From CAVXTF01 sp963701375 (GTDB lineage: Bacteria > Actinomycetota > Acidimicrobiia > Acidimicrobiales > CAVXTF01): 64,000 nt of DNA. The stretch spans positions 1,302,001-1,366,000 of the forward strand of contig CAVOZT010000004.1 of assembly GCA_963701375.1 (NCBI GenBank). Reading direction: 5' to 3'. Below, in pieces: positions 1 to 8,206 of the stretch. Position 1 is the stretch's first letter. Each line of letters starts with the position of its first letter. Both the position numbers and the translations under genes were made by a program. The notes beneath the pieces are model-generated. The model saw nothing but the letters and a program-made list of their open reading frames with translations. It was not told where the DNA came from and ran no database searches.

Positions 1-970
1 CCGTCACGTCCCGCAGGTTCGTCACATAGCCACCTACCGACGGCCTGTCTCGCAGATCGCTCACGACGGCCTCGACGTGGCGCCAAGTGCCGTCGGCATG
101 AGCCATTCTGAACTGGACGCGCTCGGCTACTTCTCCACCGGAGAGACGCGAGACCAGCTGAGTTTCGACTCGTTCCCGTTCGTCAGGGTGGATGAACGAC
201 GACGACATCACCCCGACGACCTCGTCGGGAGTCCGACCGATCAGTGACGACACCGACGGGCTGGCAAACCTGATCAAGCCGTCTTCACCTGTGACGATCA
301 TCGTGTCGTAAGAGTGTTGGACGAGAGAACGGAATCGCTCCTCGCTGCTGCGCAGGGCGGATTCGGCAGTCTCCTTTTGCTCGGTGGTCGCTCCGAGCAT
401 CCGCGCGATGAAAAGGATCACCACTGTGCCGAGGAGGGCGAGGGCGTTTGCCCTCGAGATCGGCAGGAACGACGGCGCCCAGCCTCGGGTGATGAACAAC
501 TGTCCTGTCGCAACGCCGAGAACCGTCCAAAGCGAGACGGTCCGCCAGGTCCGAGCTCCGCTTCGAGCAAGGTTGTCCACGAGGACGAACCCGTACGCGC
601 CGACGATCTCCGGTCCCCACCCCGACATATAGATCACCGTCGTGACCGAAGCCACATGCACAGCCACGCGGAAGTTGATCGACGCGGCGCCGTCGTGCTT
701 GTCGGTGAACTTGTCGGTCAGGAACGACGAGACCGGTGATGCTACGAATACTGCGATATAGAACCAGAGGGGGACCCTCGCCACCAGACCGAAATGGCGG
801 AGCGCCAGCAGTATCGGCAACGCCGCGACCGCCATCGCGTAACCGATGAGCTTGGGGTTTCGACTCGGAGGACTTGAGGCGTTCGACGGCTCGGAGGGCG
901 CGAGCACCAAAGCTCGGGTCGACGCGGCCCGCGACACCTGGGGGCGCCTTCGGGTACCCGCAGGGCGCAT
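1..970 (-). CDS. Membrane PAS-domain signalling protein, C-terminus cut off by the window edge
   Basis: The reading frame opens at ATG 970 and runs off the left end after 323 codons. An AAGGAG-type ribosome site lies just upstream (about 974-985). After a Ser/Pro-rich N-terminus there are about five hydrophobic segments between residues 45 and 205 (for example 'LIGYAMAVAALPILLAL' and 'LALLGTVVILFIARMLG'). A short helical linker and a PAS domain follow from about residue 220 ('RFRSLVQHSYDTMIV', 'FIHPDERERV'), with a PAC-like stretch ('DGTWRHVEAVVSDL') at the edge. The layout matches the N-terminal half of the GGDEF-EAL protein at 56490-59177, so the missing part is probably a GGDEF or GGDEF-EAL module; a histidine kinase is also possible. 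Confidence 0.75.
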   Translation of the reverse strand, partial: MRPAGTRRRPQVSRAASTRALVLAPSEPSNASSPPSRNPKLIGYAMAVAALPILLALRHFGLVARVPLWFYIAVFVASPVSSFLTDKFTDKHDGAASINFRVAVHVASVTTVIYMSGWGPEIVGAYGFVLVDNLARSGARTWRTVSLWTVLGVATGQLFITRGWAPSFLPISRANALALLGTVVILFIARMLGATTEQKETAESALRSSEERFRSLVQHSYDTMIVTGEDGLIRFASPSVSSLIGRTPDEVVGVMSSSFIHPDERERVETQLVSRLSGGEVAERVQFRMAHADGTWRHVEAVVSDLRDRPSVGGYVTNLRDVT

Positions 971-1116
971 CGAGCTCCTTTCCTCCGTTCGGGCCCCCGC
1001 CTGTTCTTTGCGCCTGGGTCCTGCTCTTACATCGACTCCGATGGCTCGGGTCTTGAGAAGGGCCGTTCAGGCGCGGGGGAACCCCGGAGGTGGCCGGCGA
1101 GCGGCCGGAACTCGGC

Positions 1117-1551
1117 TCAGGTCGTCTTGACGATCAGAAGATTGCAGGGGGCCTTGTGGGCGATCGTGTTCGGGACCGAACCCAAGATCCGCCTTTCCAT
1201 CCCCTTGTTGCCGACGACGATCAAGTCAGCCCCCACCTGCTCGGCTATGCCGATCACCGCCTCGGCCGGCGAATCGTTGAGCGAGTGGGTCTTCACGTCA
1301 ACACCAGAGGCCCGGGAGGCGACACCTTCCAAGAGTTGCCGGCTCGCTTCGGTCCCGAGGGCGTGTCCGAGGACGTCGTCACCGGGGATAGGTGCCCCGG
1401 CGACTGCCATCTGGGCCGCGCCCGCAGTGGTGTGGTAGGCGTTGACCAGGTGAAGGGTCGCGCCGCTCTCGCGAGCGAGAGCAATTGCGAGATCCACCGC
1501 TCCGTTTGCCGTCTCCGAACCGTCGGTGCCTACCACGATGGTCGCGAACAT
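1117..1551 (-). CDS. Universal stress protein (UspA family)
   Basis: A 144-residue single-domain Usp. It begins 'MFATIVVGTDGSE' and ends with the nucleotide-binding segment 'VVGNKGMERRILGSVPN' and 'APCNLLIV'. The start at 1551 is preferred over the longer frame because AGAGGAG sits 5 bases before it. The loop between the GNKG and GS motifs is about three residues shorter than the usual G-2x-G-9x-G(S/T) spacing, but the flanking residues are intact, so ATP binding is likely. It stands alone between the PAS sensor and the alcohol dehydrogenase. Members bind ATP and help cells survive stress or slow growth; the specific role cannot be told from sequence. Confidence 0.9.
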   Translation of the reverse strand: MFATIVVGTDGSETANGAVDLAIALARESGATLHLVNAYHTTAGAAQMAVAGAPIPGDDVLGHALGTEASRQLLEGVASRASGVDVKTHSLNDSPAEAVIGIAEQVGADLIVVGNKGMERRILGSVPNTIAHKAPCNLLIVKTT

Positions 1552-1647
1552 GGTTCTCCTCTCGGTGCGATCCCGACGATACAACGATCTGGAACTCGTT
1601 AACCTGGCCACGACCGTTTCGGCGGAACAGCCGAAGCGTGCCGAATT

Positions 1648-2877
1648 TCAGCGGAAGTCGAACGCGACCTTTATCGCCCCCGAGTCGTCCTGAGTCGCAA
1701 GGGCGGTGAACGCCGATCGCCATTCTTCGAGTGGGAAGGTGTGAGTCAGCATTCCCGTCAGGTCCACTCGTTTGTCGTCCACCATGTCGAGGTAATGCGC
1801 GATCGCGTGCTTCCGCACACCATCTACTGATTCGACGCCGAACGCGTTCGATCCCACCCACGAGATCTCCTTGAAGTACAGAGGCGACCACTCCCATCGT
1901 TCGGGCGCGTTCACCCCGCTCTTCACGAGCGTCCCGCGCTGTGCGAGGAGCCTGACTGCTACCTCCGAAGTCGTCGCAGTCCCGATCGTGTCGTAGACCA
2001 CGTCGATGCCGCCCGGGTGCGCCATCGGGAGCGCCCCTTCGACCCTTCGCAACTTTCCACCCGACCACGCCGCGACCTCGTCTATCAGCGCGTCGACGGG
2101 TTCGTGCGCGAAGACCGTCGCACCGAGGCTCCTTGCCAGGTCGGCCTGGGTTCGATGTCCAGCGACGACCCCGACCTCGACTTCGGGAAAAAGGGCGCGA
2201 AGGATCGCGGTCGCGGTGGTCCCGAGCGCTCCGGCCCCGTAGACGAGCACGCGGCCCGAGGGCGGCGGCGAGTGTCGTGTCACGGAGTGCAGTGACACCG
2301 AGAAGGGATCGGCGATGACCGCCAGCTCGTCGGGGACCCCCGCTGGCACCGGGTAGACCATCGACTCGTGAGCCGGCAGAAGCTCGGCGAAGCCTCCCGG
2401 TGCGTCGCGACAAGTACCCGTGTGGATGCCGGGTGCGAGCTCGCCCTCAGTGAAGTGCCAACAGAGGCTTAGGTCGCCGGCCTCGCAGGATCCGCAGAGC
2501 GGGGTGATGCCTCGAGGTACGCACGAGAGCCAGGGATTCAGAACCACGCGCGTGCCTACTTCGGGTCCGGTGGTGTCCGGACCTAGCTCGACGACGTCGG
2601 CAACCACTTCGTGGCCCAGAACGGTGGGAAAGCTGAACAAACCGTTCAGGGCGCTGTCTCCAAGGCCCTCTCCGAAGTCCATGAAGACCTGTTTCGCGTC
2701 CGATCCACATATGCCTGTCATTCGGGTCTTGAGTACGAGCCACCCAGGACGCGTTGAGGCGGGGGGATCGGCCTCGATCAAACGCATAGGTACCTGCGCG
2801 AGGCCCGCCAGCAGGCGGTTCGCAGGATCAGGAGGCGTCCATGGTTCAGGCCTCGTCCCGTAGAGAAGTGCTTTCAC
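1648..2877 (-). CDS. Zinc-dependent medium-chain alcohol dehydrogenase
   Basis: 409 residues, starting at GTG 2877 with GGAGG five bases upstream. The catalytic zinc region is visible ('TGICGSDAK' and 'LGHEVVADVVELG'). A structural-zinc lobe carries four cysteines ('CVPRGITPLCGSCEAGDLSLC' region) with wider spacing than the classical CxxCxxCx7C. The Rossmann stretch is 'VLVYGAGALGTTATAIL'. It is a paralogue of the enzyme at 28859-30079: the two share the 'MKALL' start, the cysteine-lobe layout and the 'GAxxVAFDFR/KIAFDLR' ending. It should oxidise an alcohol or reduce an aldehyde with NAD(P); the substrate is unknown. No operon partner is evident. Confidence 0.88.
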   Translation of the reverse strand: MKALLYGTRPEPWTPPDPANRLLAGLAQVPMRLIEADPPASTRPGWLVLKTRMTGICGSDAKQVFMDFGEGLGDSALNGLFSFPTVLGHEVVADVVELGPDTTGPEVGTRVVLNPWLSCVPRGITPLCGSCEAGDLSLCWHFTEGELAPGIHTGTCRDAPGGFAELLPAHESMVYPVPAGVPDELAVIADPFSVSLHSVTRHSPPPSGRVLVYGAGALGTTATAILRALFPEVEVGVVAGHRTQADLARSLGATVFAHEPVDALIDEVAAWSGGKLRRVEGALPMAHPGGIDVVYDTIGTATTSEVAVRLLAQRGTLVKSGVNAPERWEWSPLYFKEISWVGSNAFGVESVDGVRKHAIAHYLDMVDDKRVDLTGMLTHTFPLEEWRSAFTALATQDDSGAIKVAFDFR

Positions 2878-3018
2878 GATCCTCCAAGTGTCGGTCCTCG
2901 GCCGCCGACGCTATCTGGACCTGACCGAACGTCCCATGTGCCGGTCACCCAGCGAGTAGCCGCATGCAGAGAACCAGGCCGCGAGCGCTTAGCGTGCGGC
3001 CTGACACAGGAGCGACGG

Positions 3019-4062
3019 ATGCCGGGTTTGTACGAGCTGACTCTGACGGAGATGGGCGAGCTCTTGGACGGCGAGCCGCGCTATCGGGTCAGACAACTTT
3101 GGGAGGGTCTTTACGGCCGCGGCGAGGGGCCCTCCGAGATGACCGACCTGCCGGGAGCGCTCCGCCAGAGGTTGGCCGTCCTTCCACCCGCCCTCAAAGA
3201 AGTGGCGCGCCGGACGACGGACCGAGGAGACACGGTCAAATGGCTCTTCGAACTTCACGACGGGCCGAGCATCGAGACCGTTCTCATGCTCTACAAGCGC
3301 CGTGCGACCGTCTGCGTGTCGAGTCAGGCCGGTTGCGCCATGGCGTGTTCTTTCTGTGCCACGGGCCAGTCGGGCTTCGCCAGGCACCTATCCGTCGGCG
3401 AAATCTTGGAACAGGTCGTGATCGCCCGACAGGCTGCACTGCCGCATCGGCTTTCGAACGTCGTGTTCATGGGAATGGGTGAGCCTCTCGCCAACTACGA
3501 CAGAGTCTGGGAGTCCGTCCAGCGGATGAACGGCGACATGGGCCTGTCTGCTCGTCATCTCACGATCTCGACAGTCGGTGTCGTGCCGGGGATCCGGCGC
3601 CTCTCCGAAGAGTCTCTGCCGGTGAGCCTCGCCGTTTCTCTGCACGCCGCCAATGACGAGCTACGGAATTCGCTTGTGCCTCTGAATCGTAAGTATCCGC
3701 TTGACGTGCTGACCCAGGCCTGCGGCGAGTATGCAACTCGGACGGGACGGCGCCTTTCCTTCGAGTGGGCGTTGATCGACGACGTGAACGATTCCCGTCG
3801 CGATGCCGTGGAGCTGGCGGATCTGGCACGCCCGCTCAAGGCCCATGTGAATGTCATTCCTTTGAATCCCACGCCGGGGTACCAGACCCGAGGCTCTTCT
3901 CCCGCGCGAGTGCGCGAGTTTCGCCAAGCTCTCGAGGCCCTCGGCGTGAATGTCACGGTGAGGTCTACTCGTGGCGCCGACATCGACGCTGCTTGTGGAC
4001 AGCTGAGTGCCGTGTCGGCAGGATCGAGCCGTCAAGCGGTGCGTCCCTCTGCGGTCCGTTGA
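3019..4062 (+). CDS. rlmN: Dual-specificity 23S rRNA/tRNA adenine-C2 methyltransferase RlmN
   Basis: 347 residues from ATG 3019, chosen because AGGAG lies 8 bases upstream; an upstream GTG at 2938 lacks this support. The radical-SAM cluster motif CxxxCxxC appears as 'CAMACSFC', with 'RATVCVSSQAGC' just before it. The second catalytic cysteine near the C-terminus is in 'RGADIDAACGQL'. 'FMGMGEPLANYD' and 'ISTVGVVPGIRRL' are family hallmarks. RlmN methylates A2503 of 23S rRNA and A37 of some tRNAs using two SAM molecules and a methyl-cysteine intermediate. The next gene starts 28 bases downstream on the same strand, so co-transcription is likely. Confidence 0.97.
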   Translation: MPGLYELTLTEMGELLDGEPRYRVRQLWEGLYGRGEGPSEMTDLPGALRQRLAVLPPALKEVARRTTDRGDTVKWLFELHDGPSIETVLMLYKRRATVCVSSQAGCAMACSFCATGQSGFARHLSVGEILEQVVIARQAALPHRLSNVVFMGMGEPLANYDRVWESVQRMNGDMGLSARHLTISTVGVVPGIRRLSEESLPVSLAVSLHAANDELRNSLVPLNRKYPLDVLTQACGEYATRTGRRLSFEWALIDDVNDSRRDAVELADLARPLKAHVNVIPLNPTPGYQTRGSSPARVREFRQALEALGVNVTVRSTRGADIDAACGQLSAVSAGSSRQAVRPSAVR

Positions 4063-4090
4063 GGGACAAGGCGACGGAGGATCAGTTGGC

Positions 4091-4948
4091 GTGGAGCTAG
4101 GAATCACGGCGTTCTTAACCGACAGGACCCTCGGGCCTGCTGAATGGGCACGCCGGGTCGAAGAGCGCGGATTTCATTCTCTCTACCTTCCCGAGCACAC
4201 TCACCTCCCGGTCGAGGCTGACGTGCCGCCGTCATTGGTCGAAGGGGTGAGACCCGACGACTACCGCAGAGGGCTCGATCCGTACGTGGCTCTCGCCGCT
4301 GCTGCGGCCGTCACCACGAGGCTCAAGATAGGTACAGGGGTGAGCCTTGTGGCGCAGCACGATCCGATAGTGCTGGCCAAGCAGATCGCCACCCTCGATC
4401 ACCTGTCAGGTGGACGTTTCGTCCTGGGCATCGGATTCGGGTGGAACCGCATCGAGGCGGCCGACCACGGGGTGACTTTCGAGGAGCGACGAGCCGTCGC
4501 AAGGGAAAAGGTGCTCTGCATGCAGGCGCTCTGGTCCGAAGAGATGGCGGAGTTCCACGGCCGTTACGTGGACCTGCCTCCGAGTTGGGCCTGGCCGAAG
4601 CCCCTCCAACAGCCGAGAGTGCTGACACTCGTCGGCGGTGGCCCAGGACCCTCGACCTTCGGCGCGATCGCCGAGTACGCAGACGGTTGGATGCCGATCG
4701 GGGGATCAGGCATCGCACGTCGCCTGCCCGAACTCCGCCGCGAGTTCGCCGCACAAGGCCGCGACCCGGAAACCGTGCGGGTCGTGCCATTCGGAACGAT
4801 TCCGTCCCACGGCAAGCTCGCGCACCTTGCCGACGCCGGAGCCACAGAAGTGGTGCTCCGGGTTCCTTCGGGCGACACTTCGGAGATGCTCGGCTGCCTT
4901 GACACTTATATGGACTACCTCGAAGCCGGATCTGCAGTCGATGTCTGA
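4091..4948 (+). CDS. LLM-class F420-dependent oxidoreductase
   Basis: 285 residues from GTG 4091, which has CGGAGG about 10 bases upstream. It is a single TIM-barrel of the luciferase-like family: 'ELGITAFLTDRTLGPAEWA', 'GFHSLYLPEHTHLP', 'RLKIGTGVSLVAQHDP' and 'LSGGRFVLGIGFGWNR' are typical of the actinobacterial group annotated as TIGR03619-type F420 enzymes. It should catalyse a hydride transfer with F420 (or FMN); the substrate is not predictable. Its end overlaps the start of the thioesterase gene by 8 bases, so the two are translationally coupled and may act on one substrate. Confidence 0.88.
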   Translation: MELGITAFLTDRTLGPAEWARRVEERGFHSLYLPEHTHLPVEADVPPSLVEGVRPDDYRRGLDPYVALAAAAAVTTRLKIGTGVSLVAQHDPIVLAKQIATLDHLSGGRFVLGIGFGWNRIEAADHGVTFEERRAVAREKVLCMQALWSEEMAEFHGRYVDLPPSWAWPKPLQQPRVLTLVGGGPGPSTFGAIAEYADGWMPIGGSGIARRLPELRREFAAQGRDPETVRVVPFGTIPSHGKLAHLADAGATEVVLRVPSGDTSEMLGCLDTYMDYLEAGSAVDV

Positions 4949-5606
4949 TCTACCGACAACCGGTGGACATCCGGGAACCGCGGGAAGGGAGCCGGAGCTC
5001 GGCTCTCTTTCGGAGGCCCTCCGGCGTCTGGTCGCGCTCGCCGTGACCACGACGGTCCCCGCGGCAATCGTCCGAGACGTTGCGTCAGACCTGGAAGAGC
5101 TCGCTGACCGTCTCGAGATGGGGCTGCCGGAGGAGCCGTTTCCCCGGTTCGTCGGGCGAGACCCCTCCGGGCCTGTAGATGCGAGGGACGTCGAGTCGGC
5201 GATGCCCTTCGACGTGGTGATCGGCAAGTTCAACCCACTTGCCCTTCCGGTCAGGATCGAGATCGACCCGCCCCGTGCGCTCGGGCACGCGGTGTTCACG
5301 AAGCCGTACGAGGGCGGGCCTGGGTGGGTCCACGGAGCGAGCATCGCCGGAGCGTTCGACATGGTCTTGACGGCTGCCAACATGATCGCCGGAGCTGCCG
5401 GCCCCACCGTCCGCCTCGCGCTGCGCTTCCGCCGACCGACGTTGCTTGGAACGGATTCGCTCTTTGAAGCGTGGGTGGACAAAAGGACGGAGAAGCGGAT
5501 TCACACGTCGGGCAGGCTCTTGCAGAACGGAGAGGTCACAGTCGAGGCCGAAGGAGAATTCGCCGCACTCGACCGGCACCAGATTGCCTCTCTGCACCGA
5601 AGATGA
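4941..5606 (+). CDS. Hotdog-fold (PaaI-like) acyl-CoA thioesterase
   Basis: 221 residues from ATG 4941, inside the last codons of the upstream oxidoreductase gene. The last 120 residues are a hotdog domain: 'GGPGWVHGASIAGAFDMVL' resembles the 'H/N-G-G-x-x-x-x-L-x-D' helix of PaaI/FcoT-type thioesterases, followed by 'RLALRFRRPTLLGTDSLFEA' and 'GEVTVEAEGEFAAL'. The first 90 residues are a helical extension. Family members hydrolyse CoA thioesters of fatty or aromatic acids. The larger frame beginning at 4638 is not used because it overlaps the upstream gene by 300 bases. Confidence 0.8.
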   Translation: MSDLPTTGGHPGTAGREPELGSLSEALRRLVALAVTTTVPAAIVRDVASDLEELADRLEMGLPEEPFPRFVGRDPSGPVDARDVESAMPFDVVIGKFNPLALPVRIEIDPPRALGHAVFTKPYEGGPGWVHGASIAGAFDMVLTAANMIAGAAGPTVRLALRFRRPTLLGTDSLFEAWVDKRTEKRIHTSGRLLQNGEVTVEAEGEFAALDRHQIASLHRR

Positions 5607-5625
5607 CCTCGACGCGCGTCCTGGG

Positions 5626-6114
5626 TCAGGTGGGCGACTTGGGGAAATAGATGTCGGCGCGCCATTCGCCGGAAAGCTCGAGCCCGCAAAGCGCGGTGCC
5701 CGCCGCGATTATCCAGTCGAGCACCTCGGCGTGCGGGGTGTCGACGGCTGCTGTGACGATCAGGCCCCGTCGCTGGTTGTCCTGACGCACGATCCAGCCG
5801 GCCGGCACAGGAGCACCGACCGACGCGAGCTGGCGTGCCGCAAAACGGCCGGCAGGGTGCAGCAAGCCAATTGTGGCTCCCTCGAGTCCGCGCCGAGTCT
5901 GCTTTTGCGGGGCCCAAGTTCCCATCACCGCTCCGGGTATCCGAGGAGCGAGAATCGCCGTCAGGCCGGTCGGGCGCGGAGGTGCCTCCTCCGAGTCGAC
6001 TCCCGGCAGAAGATTGATCCAGCCGTCGCCGGCGTGGGCGATCTCCACCATCGCTGCTATCACCTGGTCTGCGTCGCCAGGTCTGAATTGCAGTTTCTCG
6101 ACGGGCCGCGCCAT
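5626..6114 (-). CDS. Conserved hypothetical protein
   Basis: 162 residues from ATG 6114, with no clear ribosome site. The sequence is soluble, with no signal peptide or membrane segment. Two blocks look structured: 'ADQVIAAMVEIAHAGDGWINLLPG' and 'VPAGWIVRQDNQRRGLIV', the latter followed by 'PHAEVLDWIIAAGTALCG'. I do not recognise a family. The gene is convergent with the thioesterase and divergent from the next hypothetical gene, 54 bases away. Codon use and GC match the neighbours, so it is probably real. Confidence 0.6.
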   Translation of the reverse strand: MARPVEKLQFRPGDADQVIAAMVEIAHAGDGWINLLPGVDSEEAPPRPTGLTAILAPRIPGAVMGTWAPQKQTRRGLEGATIGLLHPAGRFAARQLASVGAPVPAGWIVRQDNQRRGLIVTAAVDTPHAEVLDWIIAAGTALCGLELSGEWRADIYFPKSPT

Positions 6115-6168
6115 GGCAAGTGTCTACTCGCCCCTTGCCCACTGGATCGACCCACTCGCAGGGCTCGC

Positions 6169-6720
6169 ATGACAGAATTCGTGCGTTCTGTGACCGGCTC
6201 GAAAGAGCGAGGCGAGCTTTCAACGAGGAGGGTCGTGCCTGACGTCAGTGCTGTCCTGGTCGACGAACGAGGAAGGTCCAGGACGGTGGCGCTGTTCAAC
6301 ATGCGCTGCGACGGCCAGCAGATCCCAGAACAGCTGGACGGAACCAAGACGCGTATGTACAGGGCCCGTGCCACGTTCGTGGGTCAGGCGGCACCCTGGA
6401 ACGACGGATCTCCGGGTCATGCGGCGCCTGCGTCCTTCGAAGGGACAGTTGCTCTTGGTGTAGGCAGTGGGAGAGTCTTCGGGATCTTGACTCCTGATCT
6501 CGAGGTTGACCCCTCCGTCTGGTTCACCATTCCTCTGCGCGGACTCCGAGTGGTGTCACACGGTCAGCAGGGTCTGTTGAAGAAGCGACCCGTCTCGATC
6601 CAACTCGGATCTGACCAGTGGTTCGTTCGGGTGACGGACGTGAACGTCATCATCCCGGCGAGTGGCGGACGTCAGCAATCCGGTCAGGAACAGACCCTCC
6701 TCCAGGCGCTCAAGCCTTAG
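6169..6720 (+). CDS. Conserved hypothetical protein
   Basis: 183 residues from ATG 6169; the open frame extends upstream to 5446 but that part is antisense to the preceding gene. There are no membrane segments or signal peptide. The middle is rich in beta-strand patterns ('SFEGTVALGVGSGRVFGI', 'WFTIPLRGLRVVSHG', 'PVSIQLGSDQWFVRVTDV'), and the C-terminal 15 residues are Gln-rich and probably disordered. The family is not recognised. The 3' end overlaps the DUF4031 gene on the other strand by 11 bases. Confidence 0.55.
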   Translation: MTEFVRSVTGSKERGELSTRRVVPDVSAVLVDERGRSRTVALFNMRCDGQQIPEQLDGTKTRMYRARATFVGQAAPWNDGSPGHAAPASFEGTVALGVGSGRVFGILTPDLEVDPSVWFTIPLRGLRVVSHGQQGLLKKRPVSIQLGSDQWFVRVTDVNVIIPASGGRQQSGQEQTLLQALKP

Positions 6721-6994
6721 CTCCAGGGCGACGCTCGCGGCGTTGCCTCGCGGCTTCGCGCCAGCTGAGGGCTATTGCACCGAGGGCTATCGCCCGTTCT
6801 CTCAGCTCGTCGGGAACGTCGTAATGATCGAATTCCGGTTTGCCTGGCTTTTGCTGAAACGCAGCGACAGGAATGCCCAGTTGTGCGGCGAACAGATGGA
6901 GCTCCTCGGTGGTATCGGCCGTCAGATGTGACCAACGCGAAGTGGTGCTACGGATCGTGGCGAGTTGGCGCCAGTCGTCGACGTAGACGCTCAT
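6710..6994 (-). CDS. DUF4031 domain-containing protein
   Basis: 94 residues, a complete DUF4031: 'MSVYVDDWRQLATIRSTTSR', 'WSHLTADTTEELHLFAAQLG' and 'HYDVPDELRERAIALGAIAL'. This small actinobacterial family has no established function. There is no Shine-Dalgarno site. Instead a -10-like TAACCT (7001-7006, minus strand) ends 6 bases before the ATG, so the mRNA is probably leaderless. The next gene starts divergently 52 bases away, also with a -10 placed for leaderless initiation. Confidence 0.88.
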   Translation of the reverse strand: MSVYVDDWRQLATIRSTTSRWSHLTADTTEELHLFAAQLGIPVAAFQQKPGKPEFDHYDVPDELRERAIALGAIALSWREAARQRRERRPGAKA

Positions 6995-7000
6995 TCGAGC

Positions 7001-7037
7001 AGGTTAAGGGATCGCATCTTCGCGTCACTGGTATGGT
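7001..7037. promoter_or_regulatory. Divergent leaderless promoter pair
   Basis: Minus-strand TAACCT (7006 to 7001) ends 6 bases before ATG 6994. Plus-strand TATGGT (7032-7037) ends 8 bases before GTG 7046. Neither gene has a ribosome site. This spacing places transcription starts at or next to the start codons. No convincing -35 elements are visible. Confidence 0.5.
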
Positions 7038-7045
7038 CCGGCCCC

Positions 7046-8206
7046 GTGGCTTCGGTCGGCCCCCTCGTTCCCGCTGACGAGACGCTCGTTCACCAGATCG
7101 CAGACACATTCGCCACGGTCGCCCAGAGCGACCGGTCTTGGACCGAGAAGATATGGGCGATGGCCGCCGACCGCGCGGGATCGATCCAGCTCGCCTTCGG
7201 CCTTGGCGTATACCCCAATCGCGGAGTCGTCGACGCGTTCGGTGGTGTGTCGCGTGGAGTCGAGCAGTGGACCGTGCGGGCAAGTGATCGTCTTGGTCCT
7301 GATCCTGGCGCCGGAAGTGTCGGTCCGCTCCGATACGAGATCGTCGAACCGCTGAAGAAGATTCGCTTCACGCTCGAATCAAACCCGGTGATCCCCGTTA
7401 CCTTCGATTGGCTGTTCGAAGGGGCGGCCCCCCCCGCATTGGAACGCCGTGAGCTGCATCGTGGCGTATCGGGGAGGCGTGTGGCCGCCGACGTCGTGAG
7501 GTATCACCAGGTCGGTACGGCCAGCGGTTGGGCGGAGGTAGATGGAACGGGGGTGGAACTCTCGGACTCGCTTTGGGTGACCGCCCGCGACCACAGTTGG
7601 GGCGTCCGCTACGGAGTGGGTTCGCCGGTTGAGGATGCGATACCCGAACATGACTCGAGCGGAGTCTCATCTCTCGTCATGTGGTGTCCCCTCCTATGTG
7701 AGAAGGCCGATGGCGAACGTTATGGCATCCATTGGTACTACCAGCGGCACTCCGTGGGTACCTGGAGCCGCGAAGTCCTCCAAGGCGGGATCGAGCATCC
7801 GAACGGTTCGAAGACAAAGTTCGTGAAAGTCAAGCATCGGCTCTCCTTCAGCGCTGACAATCGCCGCTTCATAGAAGGAGAGTTGGAATTCGAGACGGAG
7901 GACGGGCAGAAGCGCCCACTCGAGCTGCGAGCGGTGTCGCAGACGGGGTTCCATCTGGGTGCGGGGCTGTACATGGGCTATCAAGGCCACTGGCACGGAC
8001 AGTGGAGAGGTGAGAACTTTCTCGACGGCGAATACCACGCCGACTGCACCGATGTCGACGTTGCGCCGAGCCTGCACCAACTACGCGACTGCGTCGTCGA
8101 AGTGCGCGACCACGTTGGCGGGGGTGTCGGGTGGGGCAATCTGCAGAGCATCGTCGCGGGCGAGCACAAGGACATGGGTCTCGGGGCTCAGGATTCATTC
8201 ATCTGA
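7046..8206 (+). CDS. Hypothetical protein resembling actinobacterial CrtC/lipocalin-type (DUF7064/DUF7065-like) proteins
   Basis: 386 residues from GTG 7046. The 5' extension to 6965 overlaps the divergent gene and is not used. The protein has no signal peptide and is dominated by beta-strands with many Trp and His residues: 'LSDSLWVTARDHSWGVRYGV', 'YGIHWYYQRHSVGTW' and 'YMGYQGHWHGQWRGENFLDG'. The 'RDHSWGVR' motif followed by a second sandwich recalls large actinobacterial proteins once grouped with hydroxyneurosporene synthase. That assignment is from memory of the motif and is tentative. Enzymatic function is unknown. The last 12 bases overlap the convergent phosphotransferase gene. Confidence 0.5.
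   Translation: MASVGPLVPADETLVHQIADTFATVAQSDRSWTEKIWAMAADRAGSIQLAFGLGVYPNRGVVDAFGGVSRGVEQWTVRASDRLGPDPGAGSVGPLRYEIVEPLKKIRFTLESNPVIPVTFDWLFEGAAPPALERRELHRGVSGRRVAADVVRYHQVGTASGWAEVDGTGVELSDSLWVTARDHSWGVRYGVGSPVEDAIPEHDSSGVSSLVMWCPLLCEKADGERYGIHWYYQRHSVGTWSREVLQGGIEHPNGSKTKFVKVKHRLSFSADNRRFIEGELEFETEDGQKRPLELRAVSQTGFHLGAGLYMGYQGHWHGQWRGENFLDGEYHADCTDVDVAPSLHQLRDCVVEVRDHVGGGVGWGNLQSIVAGEHKDMGLGAQDSFI

Noticed and set aside
1379..2413. 344-codon minus-strand frame
   Set aside because: Arg-rich nonsense in another frame of the UspA and alcohol dehydrogenase genes.
5446..6168. Upstream extension of the hypothetical protein at 6169
   Set aside because: This part is antisense to the gene at 5626-6114 and has atypical residue composition.
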